Assembly: GCA_036365145.1 (NCBI GenBank)
Contig: JAEOAD010000029.1
Coordinates: forward strand, 24,359,001-24,423,000
Origin: Orientallactaga sibirica
Taxonomy: Eukaryota > Chordata > Mammalia > Rodentia > Dipodidae
Direction of reading: 5' to 3'
Length of the DNA: 64,000 nucleotides
The number at the start of each line of letters is the position of its first letter. Positions within the stretch are counted from its first letter, which is position 1. Of the stretch, positions 1-11,070 are shown in pieces. The position numbers were made by a program, and so were the translations under genes. The notes under the pieces are model-generated. The model ran no database searches. It had not been told where the DNA came from and saw nothing but the letters and a program-made list of their open reading frames with translations.

Positions 1-59
1 TAGCTATAGCATTTTGTTGTTGTTTCTTTAGTGCAGGATGGCAAAAGACTTGGATCAAC

Positions 60-960
60 ACTCCTCACTGGGGTTATGGTATTACTTGTGGGGTCATGAA
101 GGCCTCAGTCAGTCCCTATGGGGTAATAGGGGGAGCGTGCTTCAGAGTATTTCTATCTATTCTATGACTCTTACAATCGTTCCACCCCTCTTCTGCATTG
201 TTCCCCGAGCCAAAGCAGGGCTGTTGGCAGTCTGATTTAGTATTAAGTTCTTTGTAGTCTCTGGATTTCAGCATTGATAGGCTTAGATTAATCATCATGT
301 CTGTCTTATCTCCATGGAGCTGGTTGTCAGGCTAGCAGTGTGAACAGTTTTCATGATTTTGCTTCCTCTTTAATTTCTCCTGGGCCCTCACAAATGCAGT
401 AGAGGTTAAAAATCTCATGGTAGGCAGTCAGCTATCTTGTTGTTGTCTCATTGATGGATTTAGGCTCTCTTCTCTTTTCCCTGAAAGCTCTAAAATAAAA
501 ATTCTCCAATCAAGCATGAGTATAGTTCAGGTTAAAGGGGGTATGAAAAGTTGTTTGAGAGATTTTTGGTATTTAAGCCTATTCTGGTTCTCCATAAAGC
601 AGTGGGGGCTTCTCTCTGAAGTCTTGTTTTCCTGACCATGGGATTCTGACTTGTTTTTTGGTACCAGGTATGAGTTCTGTCCAACTGAGCAGGCCTCATA
701 TGTAATCATAAAATCTGTAGAGGCTGCATGCCACTATTGCATACATATATACTTCTTTTCTGGCTGGTTGATTTGGTAGTCTGCTTATTCATGCTGTTGG
801 TGACTATTGTCCTCTATCTAGCTCCCATAGGACTCTCCAGCACTATGAGGGAAACCCTGGAGGGAGTTAGTTTCTCTTTTGGTTATAGCATACCACCTGG
901 CTTTTATACTTCATCTGCTCTTAGTCCATTTAGGTTGCTACACTAAGTTTTCAAAGACTC
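60..960 (-). mobile_element. LINE-1 3'-end-like fragment (reverse orientation)
   Basis: No open gene. Several short strings appear in the same order as in the reverse-oriented LINE-1 3'-end segment at 10,030-11,070: a TTCCACCCCCTCTTC-like string followed by CCC-GAGCC, then AAAATTCTCCAAT, then a GACTTGTTTTTT-GTTCCAG-ATGAGTTC-like string, then a CACCA-GGCTATTGC-like stretch. That ordered similarity is why I group the two. I infer an old minus-strand LINE-1 3' region, truncated at the window edge. Divergence is high, so the family assignment is tentative. Confidence 0.4.
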
Positions 961-1394
961 GGTGGTTTAAATAATTCATATTTATCTCTTACAATTCTAG
1001 AGCTTGAACAGTCTTAGTCAAGAGTTTGCCACACATACTATTTTTGTTTGGCCAGCCTATGTCTTGAAAAGTAGTATCTTCAGGCAGGCCCAGTGGTATG
1101 TCTCCATGGTGGTTATGCATCCAGTCAAGCTGATAATAAGATTAACCACAGCACATTGCATAAATATTGAATTTTTGTATAAGCTCTATTTGATTAGCTT
1201 ATCAAGTACTTTTGATTTTAATTGACTAGATTTATAATGTAATACTTGAGAAATTATACTCACTGCTTTAAACTGAAAATCTCCAAATAAATGTTTACCT
1301 GTTTTTCTAAGAGTATTTGCCAAATTATTCATTATTAAAATGTAGCCATGATTCTTGGAAAATACAGCCCTAGCAGCACATTCATTATGTAGCC
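961..1394. other. AT-rich sequence, nothing recognised
   Basis: AT-rich single-copy-looking DNA between the LINE-1-like segment and the tandem array. I see no SINE head, LTR end or believable coding frame here. Confidence 0.5.
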
Positions 1395-2118
1395 AATGTA
1401 AGGCATGAACTCACTGCAAGTGTGCTGCAGAAGCAGGCCAATTGCTCAGTTTTCTGACTGAATGGCCCCTGGGTTGCCAACTCCAAGATCCCCTGGTCAG
1501 GAGAGTACACACACAGAGTGAATAGGCCAGAGCTCCCATTTCTTTCACCACCTCCTAGTTCCCTGGTCCCAGTATCCCTGCTGCTGACATGGGGATACCT
1601 GCACTCTGCAGTGTTGCTGCAAAAGCAGGACCCTTGCTCTGCCTTCCTGATTGAATTGACCCTGGGTCCCCAACTCATGGATCCCCTCCTTTGGAGGGTT
1701 CAGGCTTGGAGTGAGTAGGCCAGAGCTCTTGGCTCTTTCACCAACTCCCAGTTCCCTGATACTGGTACCCCTGCTGCTGGCTTCAGAGACCTGGATTCTG
1801 TGTGTGTGCTGTGAAAGCAGGCCGTTTGCTCTGGTTTCCTGATTGACCGGCCACTGGGTCCACAAATACCTATTCCCCTCCTCCAAAGCTGCTTACACAG
1901 AGTGAGTAGGCCAGAGCTCCTAATTCATTTTCAACCTCCCATTTCCCAAGCCCTAGTAGCCTTGGTTCTGTCTTGGGGTGGCCTGGTGCCTGTGTATGTA
2001 CTGTGGAAGTAGGCCTTTTGCTCAGGTTTCATGATTGACTGCCCCTTGGGTAACCCTATTCCCCTTAGCCAGAGGGTCCACAGGCTACGGTGGGACCTGG
2101 CCTCTTGCCCCTGGCTCC
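1395..2118. repeat. 192-bp tandem repeat array, about 3.7 diverged units
   Basis: Four related units are visible. The marker GCTG-[CT]R-AAGCAGG recurs at about 1,424, 1,616, 1,808 and 2,000, exactly 192 bases apart each time. Other shared strings are GAGTRARTAGGCCAGAGCTC (near 1,518, 1,709 and 1,900) and CCCAGTTCCCTGRTMC. The array is clearly more GC-rich than its surroundings. The unit length is a multiple of three, so stop-poor frames run through parts of the array, mostly on the reverse strand; I treat them as by-products of the repeat. Monomers of about 200 bp are typical of rodent LINE-1 5' untranslated promoters, so a LINE-1 5' end is a possible origin. A minisatellite is the alternative. 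Confidence 0.75.
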
Positions 2119-2289
2119 CTCTATACATTTTTTTTTTCCTTTAAATTGAAGTTTTAATATGTGTTTTACATAAAGTTGATGAAAAGAAATTATAAATGTT
2201 GGGTATCATAGGATTAATAAGAAGGAATTATTTCAATGGTATTTATATTTAAGGATAACAGCAAGTGTTATATTTACAGAAGGTACTAA

Positions 2290-2810
2290 TGACATTGGAA
2301 GGCAGGCTAAGATACCTGTCATGGCTCCTCTGCCTGGCCTGCTCCACGCTGCTGGGATTAGAGCCCTACTGAAATGCGATATCACCTGAGCCCAAACTGG
2401 TATAGCACCAGGCAGAGCTCTTTTGTAAAGGTGGCAACTTTTGTAGGGACCCCCAAGGCTGAACTCCTCCAGTTTGTGAACTGGTTCTGCTGAGCTGAGG
2501 GGGAAAGGCCTCATGGCCACAGGGAGGCCCAGAACCAAATACATCTGCATGTATATCTTCTAGATTTTTTTTTCTTTTTCCATTACAAGCCACTATGCCA
2601 CAAGACAAGTGGCTGCATATAGGGCTAGAAGGGATGGAGCTCTGACTCTGGGTCTCTGGCCACAGAGAAAGGGAAACTTAAAATTCTCCAGCAAAGCGCC
2701 GGCACTAAGTGCTTGGCTGGAAAGGGGTTTTCAACAGGCCTGAGTCTGGATCACATGCTTCCTTCCCCCTATGGCGCTGAGGCCTGCAACTATGTCAACT
2801 GGGTTTGGGA
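2290..2810. other. GC-richer unassigned segment
   Basis: This stretch is richer in G and C than the AT-rich DNA around it. I cannot match it to any other segment in the window. Short frames cross it on the reverse strand but show no domain or repeated pattern. It could be the non-repeated part of whatever element carries the 192-bp array just before it. Confidence 0.3.
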
Positions 2811-2844
2811 AATAATCATGCTGTCTCTCAAAAAATACAGAGAC

Positions 2845-2977
2845 GGGGGACTGCAGAGATGGCTTAGCGGTTAAGGTGGTGCATGCATCTGGAGTACTTT
2901 GCAGTGTCAAGAAGCAGGAAGCCCTGGCATGCCCATATTCTCTCTGTCAGCTAAATAAATAAAAATAAAATATTTAA
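2845..2977 (+). mobile_element. tRNA-derived SINE (DIP/B2-like), internally deleted
   Basis: The head reads as the tRNA-like A-box region (GAGATGGCTTAGCGGTTAAGG) and jumps directly to the body (GCATGCATCTGGAGT). The B box and part of the body are missing. The tail is CT-rich, then AAATAAATAAAAATAAAA. A 15-bp target duplication, AAAAAATACAGAGAC, flanks it at 2,830-2,844 and 2,978-2,992, which fixes both ends. Confidence 0.9.
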
Positions 2978-3099
2978 AAAATACAGAGACACTAGGGAAA
3001 AATATGCCTGATCGTACTCACTAACTGACATGATTTTCTGCCATACTGATGTATAAAAAATATATCTATATATAACTGTAAATCATTTATTCATGCAGG

Positions 3100-4100
3100 T
3101 ATTATAAACAATAAAATGATCTAGACCTGATAGCACAGGCCTATTCTCATAATTTGGGAAGCTGAGATAGGAAGACACCAATTCATCTTTCCAATGTGAT
3201 AGACTGATTCCACATTTTTAAGCCATGTGACTTTTAAATTGTTTGATAAAAATAAGTACATAATTTTAATTTGAACTGTGCCTGATATTTTTCCTTTTCT
3301 TTAGGTTTTAAACAAATAAGATGTTGTTTATAGACACCTTTAGTTTTCTTTATTAATCCAAATAGTCCAACAGGTATCCTTAAAGATTTTGTTGGCATTT
3401 GATTTTAAAAAGTCAGATTTAACTAAAGCCTATAGTGAGATAAAATTTTATGTAAACAAAACCATACTTTGTTACATGATATTTTAAATATAATTACTAA
3501 GGTTATATTCTAAGTCAACTTCAACTTACACAGAGGATTATTGAAAACAAGAAAATTCTCTCTGAGGTAATGGCTCATAATTTGTCAGGTATTTTAAATG
3601 AATTTAATGTCCTGTTACTTAAAAGGAGGAGGCAACTGGCCTGAATTCCAGGTAAGCCTGCTTTAATACAGAAACATAAATTTATCTTAGCTACTCCTAA
3701 TAAAAGCATTTCAAAGTATGTTAGAAGTATTAATAAAGATTATCCCCCAAATGGTTGTCATCTTTTCCCTGTAGGCACAGGCTTATAACTTAAAAGTGAA
3801 TTTCATGGAGTTTATTAATAGGAGGTATTGCAAACCAATGGGTTATATAAAATCTATAGGTATATATACTGTATTATAAAGCAAGTATTATTGTCAGGTA
3901 GAGATTTTTGGTGACATAAATACTAAGGAAGTTGTAAGTTTTTCTGCTAAGGCTGTTTCTTGACAAATCTCCAATGGTTAACTCTTTGAAGCTAGACTAC
4001 TTGTTTCTTTGTCAGTGGGTAATAAGATCAATCAATTTGGTGTAGTTCTCGTAATAGTCTCATAAGGAAGATGGTTAATTATGGGGTGAGATGAGATGAT
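3100..4100 (+). repeat. 1-kb block shared with the provirus leader at 38,279-39,283
   Basis: Collinear with 38,279-39,283 over about 1 kb at roughly 80-90% identity by eye. Shared landmarks include TATAAACAATAAAATGA, TGTTTATAGACAC, TTCTTTATTAATCCAAATAGT, CTTAAAAGGAGGAGGCAACTG and TTTGTCAGTGGGTAATAAGAT. Similarity stops near 4,100 (39,283 in the other copy). No coding frame is conserved. I infer a non-coding part of an endogenous retrovirus, or a separate repeat inserted into it. Confidence 0.8.
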
Positions 4101-6289
4101 TGAAGTCCAATGCTTATAACAAAATTGACTCTTAAGACATATTCCCTACTTTAGGGTTCAGCCTTATGTTGAAACAATGGTCCTCAAACTCTATGGTTCT
4201 GTTTCCAATGTTCCCTGGGTAACTGGTGCCCACACAGGTATCTGGACTAACCAAAGATGTTTTCAAACAGAAGTAATAAGACTTTATACTGTCTTACTTG
4301 TCCTTTTCTGACAATTTCTAGGTTAAATTAATTGATTTAGATTTGTATTGTTTTCAAGACTGATAACAGGTTTGGCCTGTATTTATAACTATTAGCTGTT
4401 TATTTAAAGGTCAAGATATGCCTACTTTCTATGCCTTAGATATGGCCTATGCTGCCACAGGACATCCAAATTTTTAAAGGTTGGACAAAAATGACTTTAA
4501 GTTCTTGTGCTATTCTTTAACTACATCGATTTCAGTAATCAAATATGCTCCATATGCATGTATATCCATGTTGGTGTAACTTCCTTTCTAAGTGTATTAA
4601 TCACCTATGTAAAAGCCAAAACCAAGTGTAATCACTGGAGCAAAAAGGGCAATATTTTTACCTGTGCTCCCAGGTCATGAGGCCACTAGAGATGATGGGG
4701 CACTTTTACACTGGCCTACTGGGAAGACACCTGTCTTCCTGATCAGGGAGGATATGGAGACCCCAAAACAACAACAACAAAAAAATGGTGTACAGTTTGA
4801 AAACAGGAGAGTCACAACTGAGGAGCAATCAGTCCTTCTGACTTCCCAAAGAAGAAAAACTACTTGCCTATCACAGCCCTGACTGATCCTAAGAGACAGA
4901 AAACATAGTATTGGAGAAGCTACTCCTGGATCCCTCTAATCTCCTTTGGATAGCCATTAGTGTCCTCCAATATTAATCCTTGAATAAATTTTAGCTATCT
5001 TCTTGGTCTTAAACACTCAAAGAAAAATGTATAACCAAAGAAAAAGGGATACCTTAAATATATGAATGGCTTCTTACGTAATACAAGAGCTTTCCAAGAG
5101 GGGAAACAAACAATGCCATAAGATATGTTGTCCCCATTCATAATAGTTCTAATTCTATAAGAAAAAAAAAAAAACATAGATGTCAAAAAGGTTATTTTCA
5201 AATCTAGAAAATATATAAATGATTTTGACCAAAGGTTGCTTAATTCAAAAGACTTCCTTATGCTGGGAACAATGGTGTAGTAGTTTGAATAGGTGGCCCC
5301 CAATATATTCAGTGTTTTACTAGCTTGTAGTTTGGATCTGAAGCCACCTGGCTGGAGGCTGTGTCACTGGGTGGATCTTAGGGTCCAACCCTAAGGTGTG
5401 GTGGTAGGTTTGATATTTCAATCTAAAGATATGCAAATTGTGCCTAGCTGGAGTTCTAGAAGTTTGCTGTGCCATGTGGCTTTTGGCTTTCTTTCTCTTT
5501 TGTCTGGTCCTGTGAGAGCAGGACACCTTCTTTTGCCATTATAGAACTTCCCCTGGATCTGTAAGCTTCAATAAATATACCTTCCTCCATAACTGTGCCT
5601 GGTCTGGAAGTTCATCTCAGCAAAGTTGAAGCTGTCTGCTACAAATGATGAATCTCTTCTAACTTGTTCCAAGTCATCCTTCAATAAGTCCTGAGACCAA
5701 AATTATATTTATACAGTCTTTAATGTACCTAATGGCTCTATGGTGCCAACATTTGGCCCTGGTTAGCCCCAGGACAAATTTTAAAAGGTACATTCTGGAA
5801 GGCTATTATCAAAATTAAATGTTGTATATATGCTTCTGATAACACTGCTAATATCTTATCTGTTTCCAAGCTGTACAAAAACAGATTCAGACTATGTCAG
5901 ACAGTACTGTGCCATTCAATGAACAGTTCTGGAAGAAAAGATCAGCCAGCTCATGCTCAGATGGTCTCAAGACAATCCAACTCCATCTACCTGGGTTCCC
6001 TCTAATGTTCCCCAAGGCCTAGAAGTCCACAAGAATGATAACCCTGAAGGCAACCAGATTTCTGTGTGCTCACTTCTCATTAACTCCTTACTTTTGTTCT
6101 TTATCCTCAACATTCTTTTCCAAGACTATTTTCCTGCACTCTATCAATATACTCCCTGGTCCTTTAGAGTAATTACCCTCTCTGGGAGAGACTATCTAAC
6201 TGCCACCACTTCATGTCCAATTCAGCAGGAAATACTTAATGACCTCATGTCATCACCACTTGTCCTCTAAAGCAGTTAGAGTGTCAGAA
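4101..6289 (+). other. Unassigned, possibly retroviral debris
   Basis: This follows the block shared with the 38-kb provirus and is split by a solo LTR at 5,276-5,643. Short open frames occur, for example 5,953-6,270 (105 codons with a hydrophobic run around residues 40-55). I do not recognise a Gag, Pol or Env motif in any of them. Position between a proviral leader-like block and an LTR-like segment suggests retroviral debris, but that is inference only. Confidence 0.3.
5276..5643 (+). mobile_element. Solo LTR, ERVL-MaLR-like
   Basis: Starts TGTAGTAGTTTGAATA and ends GTCTGCTACA (TG...CA). It has the same body as the LTRs at 35,707 and 44,694: GGGTCCA-CCCTAAGG, CTAAAGATATGCAAA, CTGGATCTGTAAGCTTCAATAAA (a polyadenylation signal) and CTTCCTCCATAACTG. 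The flanks AATGG (5,271-5,275) and AATGA (5,644-5,648) are a 5-bp target duplication with one change. With no second LTR or primer binding site attached, it is a recombined solo LTR. Confidence 0.9.
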
Positions 6290-6930
6290 ATGAGGGCGGG
6301 GTAGAGTTAGAGTGACTGGAGCTCTAATGTGAAAAGCACAGGCTGACTTCTTGTCTTTTTCCTAGTTCCCTGCAGACACAAACAATCAGGACCCCTCTTG
6401 ATAGGGAGGTCTTTCATAGGATTTAAACATTGTGGTTGGTCAAGTTCAATTCCCAAAACTTGGTGCCACAGCTAATCTCTAGCTAAGACAGCCCCTAGCC
6501 ATAACAACAAGCTGGCTTTCTCCTTCACCAGGGCCAAAAGGCAGCCCATCACCCTAAGGTTATAAATACCTTTGCAAGAGGAGAGTAGTGCCTCTCTTAT
6601 CTCTTAGGAACTTCCAACTTTGGGTGAGTATTTTCCTTGACTGGGCCTGGGCTGGCTCGAAGGGAGGGCTCCCTAGGCCTGACTCTCTGCATGGGATCTT
6701 TATCTCTGCTAGCTCCCCACATGACAGGAGCTCCTTGAAATTTCTTTTCTCTTTTCTTTTCAAGCTCCGCCCCCTCCAGATCCATATCTGGTCACATGGA
6801 CTCCTGAGCTACACATGGCCCACATGGGTGGGCTTTTGGGCTCCACATGGTGTGCTTCTCTTCTCCTCATTTTGTCTTACTTTACCTCCCAGCCTTCCCC
6901 TCTCCCAACTCCTTTATAAAATTTTAATAG
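6290..6930 (+). mobile_element. Unrecognised LTR-like segment, copy 1
   Basis: Collinear with the reverse complement of 46,330-46,920. Shared strings include GGGAGGTCTTTC-TAGGATTTAAA, GTGGTTG-TCAAG, a TATA-like AAGGTTATAAA (about 6,556) and GGCAGGAGCTC-TT-AA-TTTCTTTT. A TATA-like box, a TG start and a pyrimidine-rich, TTTATAAAATTTTAATAG-containing end would suit a retroviral LTR. The right end is not fixed and no target duplication is evident. Confidence 0.55.
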
Positions 6931-7244
6931 AATATTGTATTTTAAAAATTAAAAAAAGTAAGAAAACTGAGAAATCACCACCTAAGATGCCTAGTCCCAC
7001 AATGGAAGTCTCCAATGAAATCACAGAGAGCAACAGAATTGAATCCCAAATGAAAACACAAGTTATGTGACCCTGATCATAAGAATTCCTGAACTGGGAG
7101 CAAACCATGAAAAAACTAAGAATTGCGTACATGGAATTGTACTGAATTGTCTCTTAGAGCACTCCACTTCACTCTCAATTGGAGAATCTGTTTTTTTTTT
7201 TTTTTTTCTTTTTCAGAAGGTAATAATACCTGAGGAGATAAACT
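6931..7244. other. AT-rich interval, possibly start of a LINE-1 fragment
   Basis: Contains an A-rich stretch (6,944-6,965) and a short frame ending at 7,070, neither identifiable. A T-run at 7,192-7,207 precedes the LINE-1-like tail. Confidence 0.3.
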
Positions 7245-7690
7245 ACCCCTGGAACTTCAGCCAAGCCAAAGTTGAAACCACAGAGGAATTTGGGAGATGA
7301 ACATGACTTCTGCTTCCATGGTTAGCCTAACAATCATCACCAGGGTGAAGGAGACAGACCCTGAGGATACTCTACACTTACCAAAGCAGAGATGCAGATG
7401 CTCCTCAGAACTCATCACTAAAGTAGACATAAAATATACCCACCATGGCTCAGGGAATTTTGCAGAAGAGGAGTTGGAAAGATTGTAAGAGCCACAGGTT
7501 AAGACATCACACCCAGAGGCATTGCCTCCTCGACCATTGCTCCAACAATGCATAACCCACAATCCAGTGGGGAATACATGCAAGCCCACAGAGGAGGGTC
7601 ACCAACATAGTGGGGACAGGGACAAGGGAAAAGGGGATACCAACATATGATGTATCCATACTAAAAATGTTGATAATAATAAAGAAAAAT
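7245..7690 (+). mobile_element. LINE-1 3'-end-like fragment
   Basis: The order CATGGCTCAGGGAATTTTGC, AGAGGAGTTGGAAAGATTGTAAGAGCCACAGGTT, ACAATGCATAACCCACAAT, GGAGGGTCACCAACAT and an A-rich end (AATAATAAAGAAAAATAAATAATAG) is the forward-strand counterpart of the reverse segment at 10,060-10,310. It also matches the short copy at 18,690-18,905. Three copies sharing an A-rich 3' end and nothing further suggest a 5'-truncated LINE-1 3' untranslated region. It has no intact coding frame. Confidence 0.6.
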
Positions 7691-8284
7691 AAATAATAGT
7701 TTTCATATAATATTTATAAAAGATAGCCTGTTCAACCAGTGGTGCTGACAAAACTAGATGTCCATCTGTAGAAGAGTGATATATATTTCCTGGTGTCAGA
7801 AATGTTTAATTTAAAAAGATTATTGGAGTCAGAATGTTACCATTATTTAATTCAACCACATTAATTCCAACACATTATGGTTTTTGATTCCTTGAAAAAT
7901 GGTCTAGCAATCACTTCAATCACAATGTTTCCTCATAGTGTTTTAGTACTGAACTTGTTAAACTAAATGTTCTGAAATAAATCAACAAATGGCTAAAGTT
8001 AATAGGCACATATTATGTAAAAGACCCCTAGTAGATATTATGGAATTACTGATGTCTACAAATGTCTATATTATTTTGTGTGTGTGAAGTGGAAAAACAG
8101 GCAACAGATGCCAACACCAGCTGAGGGGAAAAGCTTTAATAAGCATATTAGGGCAGGTTGGGACAGAGCTGAAGGAAGAACATTACAGAGATCTCATAAG
8201 AATAATCATTGAGTCCTGAAGAAAGACTTATGTATGGTAAGTAAGTATAAGGGAAGGAAGATACCAGCAGCCATTCTAAATCTC
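7691..8284. other. AT-rich sequence, nothing recognised
   Basis: No repeat ends, SINE boxes or coding signal seen. Confidence 0.4.
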
Positions 8285-9370
8285 ACCCTCTCATTCTGAA
8301 TAAAAATAAATTAAAAATGGATAAAAGACTTTAATATAAGACTTAAAAATCCGAAACATTCTTAAATGGGCTCCAATCACTAAGAAAATAAAAACAAGAT
8401 AAACTTCTGCTTAGCAAAGGACAAAATAAGTTAAGTGAAGGAAACCTAAAGAAGGGGATAAAATCCTTGCTAACTGGCAAGGGGATTAATATATAGAATA
8501 GACAAAGAACTAAAATGAAAAACTCTAAAGATGAGTAGCAAAAAACAAAACAACCCAATCAATAAAAGGGTTAATGAAATGAATAGATAGTTATGAAAAG
8601 ATGAAGTATAAATGGCCAATAAACATGTTTAGTAATCCTTAGCCTTTGGGGAAATATAAATTTAAAATTCATTGTGATTCTATTTCACCCCATTCAGAAT
8701 GGTTATCATCAAGAAAAACAGAAATGACCACAAATGCTGAGGAGGATTCAAGGAAAAAGGAACCTTTATAAAATGCTGGTGGGAATGTAAATTGGTGCAA
8801 CCACTATAAAATTCAGCATGGAGGTTTCTCAAGAAAAAAATGAAAACAGAACTGCCATATGACCCAACCGTGTATACCCCTAGGACTCTAAATCAGCATA
8901 CTACAGAGATGCTTGCACATCTCGGTTTATTGCAGCACTATTCATAATAGTCATTATGTAATCAACCTACAGGCCATCAACAGATGAATGAATATAGAAA
9001 ATGCATGGTTATATACAACAATAGAATTTGACTCAGGTATGAAAAAAGAATAAAACTGGAAATGGTAAAATGTAATAAATACAAGTCAGGATCAAAAGGA
9101 CAAATATTGCATTTTTCCTCCTTTGTGCTTCCTCAATTTAGACAGATACATAAAGTCATTTATGTATAGATATGATGAAAGTAGAATTAAGAAGGAATCA
9201 AGATGACTATAGGAAAGGAGATGGAGGAGAAAGGGGAAGGTATGGGGAGGTGAATATGGTCAAAAACCTGATATACCTGTATGAAAATATGGATAAACCC
9301 CTTTATTATATATTCTGAATATGTGACAATAAAACCAGTATCACTGTAAAAACAAAATAAAAGAAAACAC
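8285..9370 (+). mobile_element. Old LINE-1: end of ORF2 plus 3' UTR (decayed)
   Basis: This has the familiar mammalian LINE-1 3' order. The decayed ORF2 tail includes an AAACTTCTGC-TAGCAAAGG string, then TGGCCAATAAACATG. Next come TTCACCCCATTCAGAATGG, GCTGGTGGGAATGTAAATTGG, TATTGCAGCACTATTCATAATAG, ATCAACCTACAGGCCATCAACAGATG and an A-rich end. The frame is destroyed by stops and deletions. It belongs to an older LINE-1 lineage than the 3' ends at 7.2, 10 and 18.7 kb. Confidence 0.85.
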
Positions 9371-9585
9371 ATGAACTCATGTCCATCATCCTGTCATTAT
9401 CTAAAGTACCGATAGTGCCTTAGTGTGACACTGCTCCAACAACTCCTTCAAGATCCATAAAGAAAGGAATGACTCAGTGAGAACTCAATAGTTTAAGATC
9501 TTATATAAAAATGCACAATTTATTTACCAGCTGTGGATATTTATCTGCTATAGACATACTATGCATGCACATAGACAACTTTTAA

Positions 9586-9708
9586 AAATATTTTATTTAT
9601 TTATTTGCAAGAAGACAAGGGAAGAGAGAGAAAGAGAGAGAATGAGTGCAAGCCAGTGCCTGTAGCTGCTGCATACTCCAGATGCATGTGCCACTTTGCG
9701 CATCTGGT
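9586..9708 (-). mobile_element. tRNA-derived SINE (DIP/B2-like), 5'-truncated
   Basis: The reverse-strand tail appears as TTTTATTTATTTATTTGC followed by a GA-rich tract, then CTCCAGATGCATGTGCCACTTTGCGCATCTGG. The sequence stops there, so the tRNA-like head is missing. Confidence 0.85.
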
Positions 9709-10029
9709 AACTTTTAAAACTAAACCTTTTTCAAGTAAAAGGTCTTCATATACTGTTAATATTTCCAAGTCTTTTCCTTCAAACTTTTTATTCAAGTCAT
9801 ATTACATTGGGAACTTTGCTTACTCATTTGCAAAATATCTTTCAGCAATGAGAATTGAAATGATATACAAGTCTCATTCATGTTTGCACAGAAAGGACAC
9901 ATATACAGCAATATAGTTTGTAATGTATAAGCTGACAAATAGTGTTTGATTTAATGGTGGGCCTTTTTCCAACTTCTTTTCACTGTTAGCTTGTGTAATT
10001 TTCATAACTCCTGGTAAAATAGCTTTTTT
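9709..10029. other. AT-rich interval, nothing recognised
   Basis: No repeat or coding signal that I can support. Confidence 0.4.
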
Positions 10030-11070
10030 TTTTTAAAGAATGTTGCCTTCTTTTTTTAAATTTATTTTTATGTATATTATTTTAATTTTACATTCATAGT
10101 GGTGACTCCATTATCCTCCTCCCTGTCCTCCCTCTTCCAAAGGGACCCTCATCAATGGGGAATGTGGTTCACTCATTCTGGGGGTAGTCAAGAGTGATGG
10201 GGGATAGGTCAAGTCTCTATGCATAATGCCCCAACTTGTGGCTCTAACATTCTTTCCACCCCCTCTTCCGCAAATTTCCCTGAGCCACATTGGGGTCATT
10301 TTAGCTCTACTTCAGTGATGAAGTTTTGGGAGCCTCTGTGTCTCTGGATATCTGGCTTAGTAGGAGTTAGATGTTCTTGTGTTTATCTCCTTCAGCTTTT
10401 TCTGGTGTCGTGATCCCCAAGAGTGCTGAACTCTTGCCCTTCCCCTGCATTATGCTATGGTTTCATCTGGGGCCCTGGTGAGGTGTGATTGGCTGATCCT
10501 TCCTTCAGGTTCATTGTCCATCTGAAAAAGATAAGAAAATTCTCCAATGGAGAGAGAAGTTAGTACTAGATATATGGGATGGCCATAGATAGCTTGGAGG
10601 GAATTTTATATGGGTTGGCTCTCTTCTAGCCCACATTTGGTGGTATCTTGATTGGAGACTGTGCTCATTTTTTGTACATGGTTTTGACTTATTTCCCAGT
10701 TCCAGCAATGAGTTCCATTCCACTGAGTGGATCAATTAGCCAAATCAAGAGCAGTTGGTTACCCACCATGGCTATTTGCCACCACTGAACTTGTTTGAGC
10801 ATTGCCTCAGGTTGTTTCTTGTTGGGTATCTTAGACTGGAAGTTGTTTGGACCAACTTCAGCCATTTTCCCTCAGTTGCTAGTGTAGCACCCTCTGGCAC
10901 TAGACTAGCTAACTGTTTGGGGACTGATCCTCTTCCAGATTCTGGCCAGGTCTCTCCAAGTTTGGTCTCACACATGTATGCTTTCTTTGACAGTAGGAGC
11001 TTACCATTAACCTTTAGTGGGTCATCAAGAACTCTGACAGAAATCTGTCTTTTTTGCGAAACCTTGTAGG
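10030..11070 (-). mobile_element. LINE-1 3' region (reverse orientation)
   Basis: On the reverse strand the element ends in an A-rich tail (T-rich near 10,024-10,080 on the given strand). It contains, in order, GAGTCACCA, AGGACAGGGAGGAGGATAAT, CCCCATTGATGAGGGTCCCTTTGG, GACTACCCCCAGAATGAG and a CCTATCCCCCATCACTCTTG string. The same order is seen on the plus strand at 18,690-18,905. The part above about 10,320 resembles 60-960 only loosely. No coding frame is intact. Confidence 0.6.

Noticed and set aside
1385..2128. Three overlapping reverse frames with repeated ELG-GER-like motifs
   Set aside because: The repeated motifs come from the 192-bp tandem array; the frames are offset from each other and none spans the array.
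6588..7070. 160-codon plus-strand frame, the longest in the window
   Set aside because: It lies across the LTR-like segment and an AT-rich flank, overlaps reverse frames, and shows no domain or conserved motif; its length follows from the pyrimidine-rich LTR sequence.
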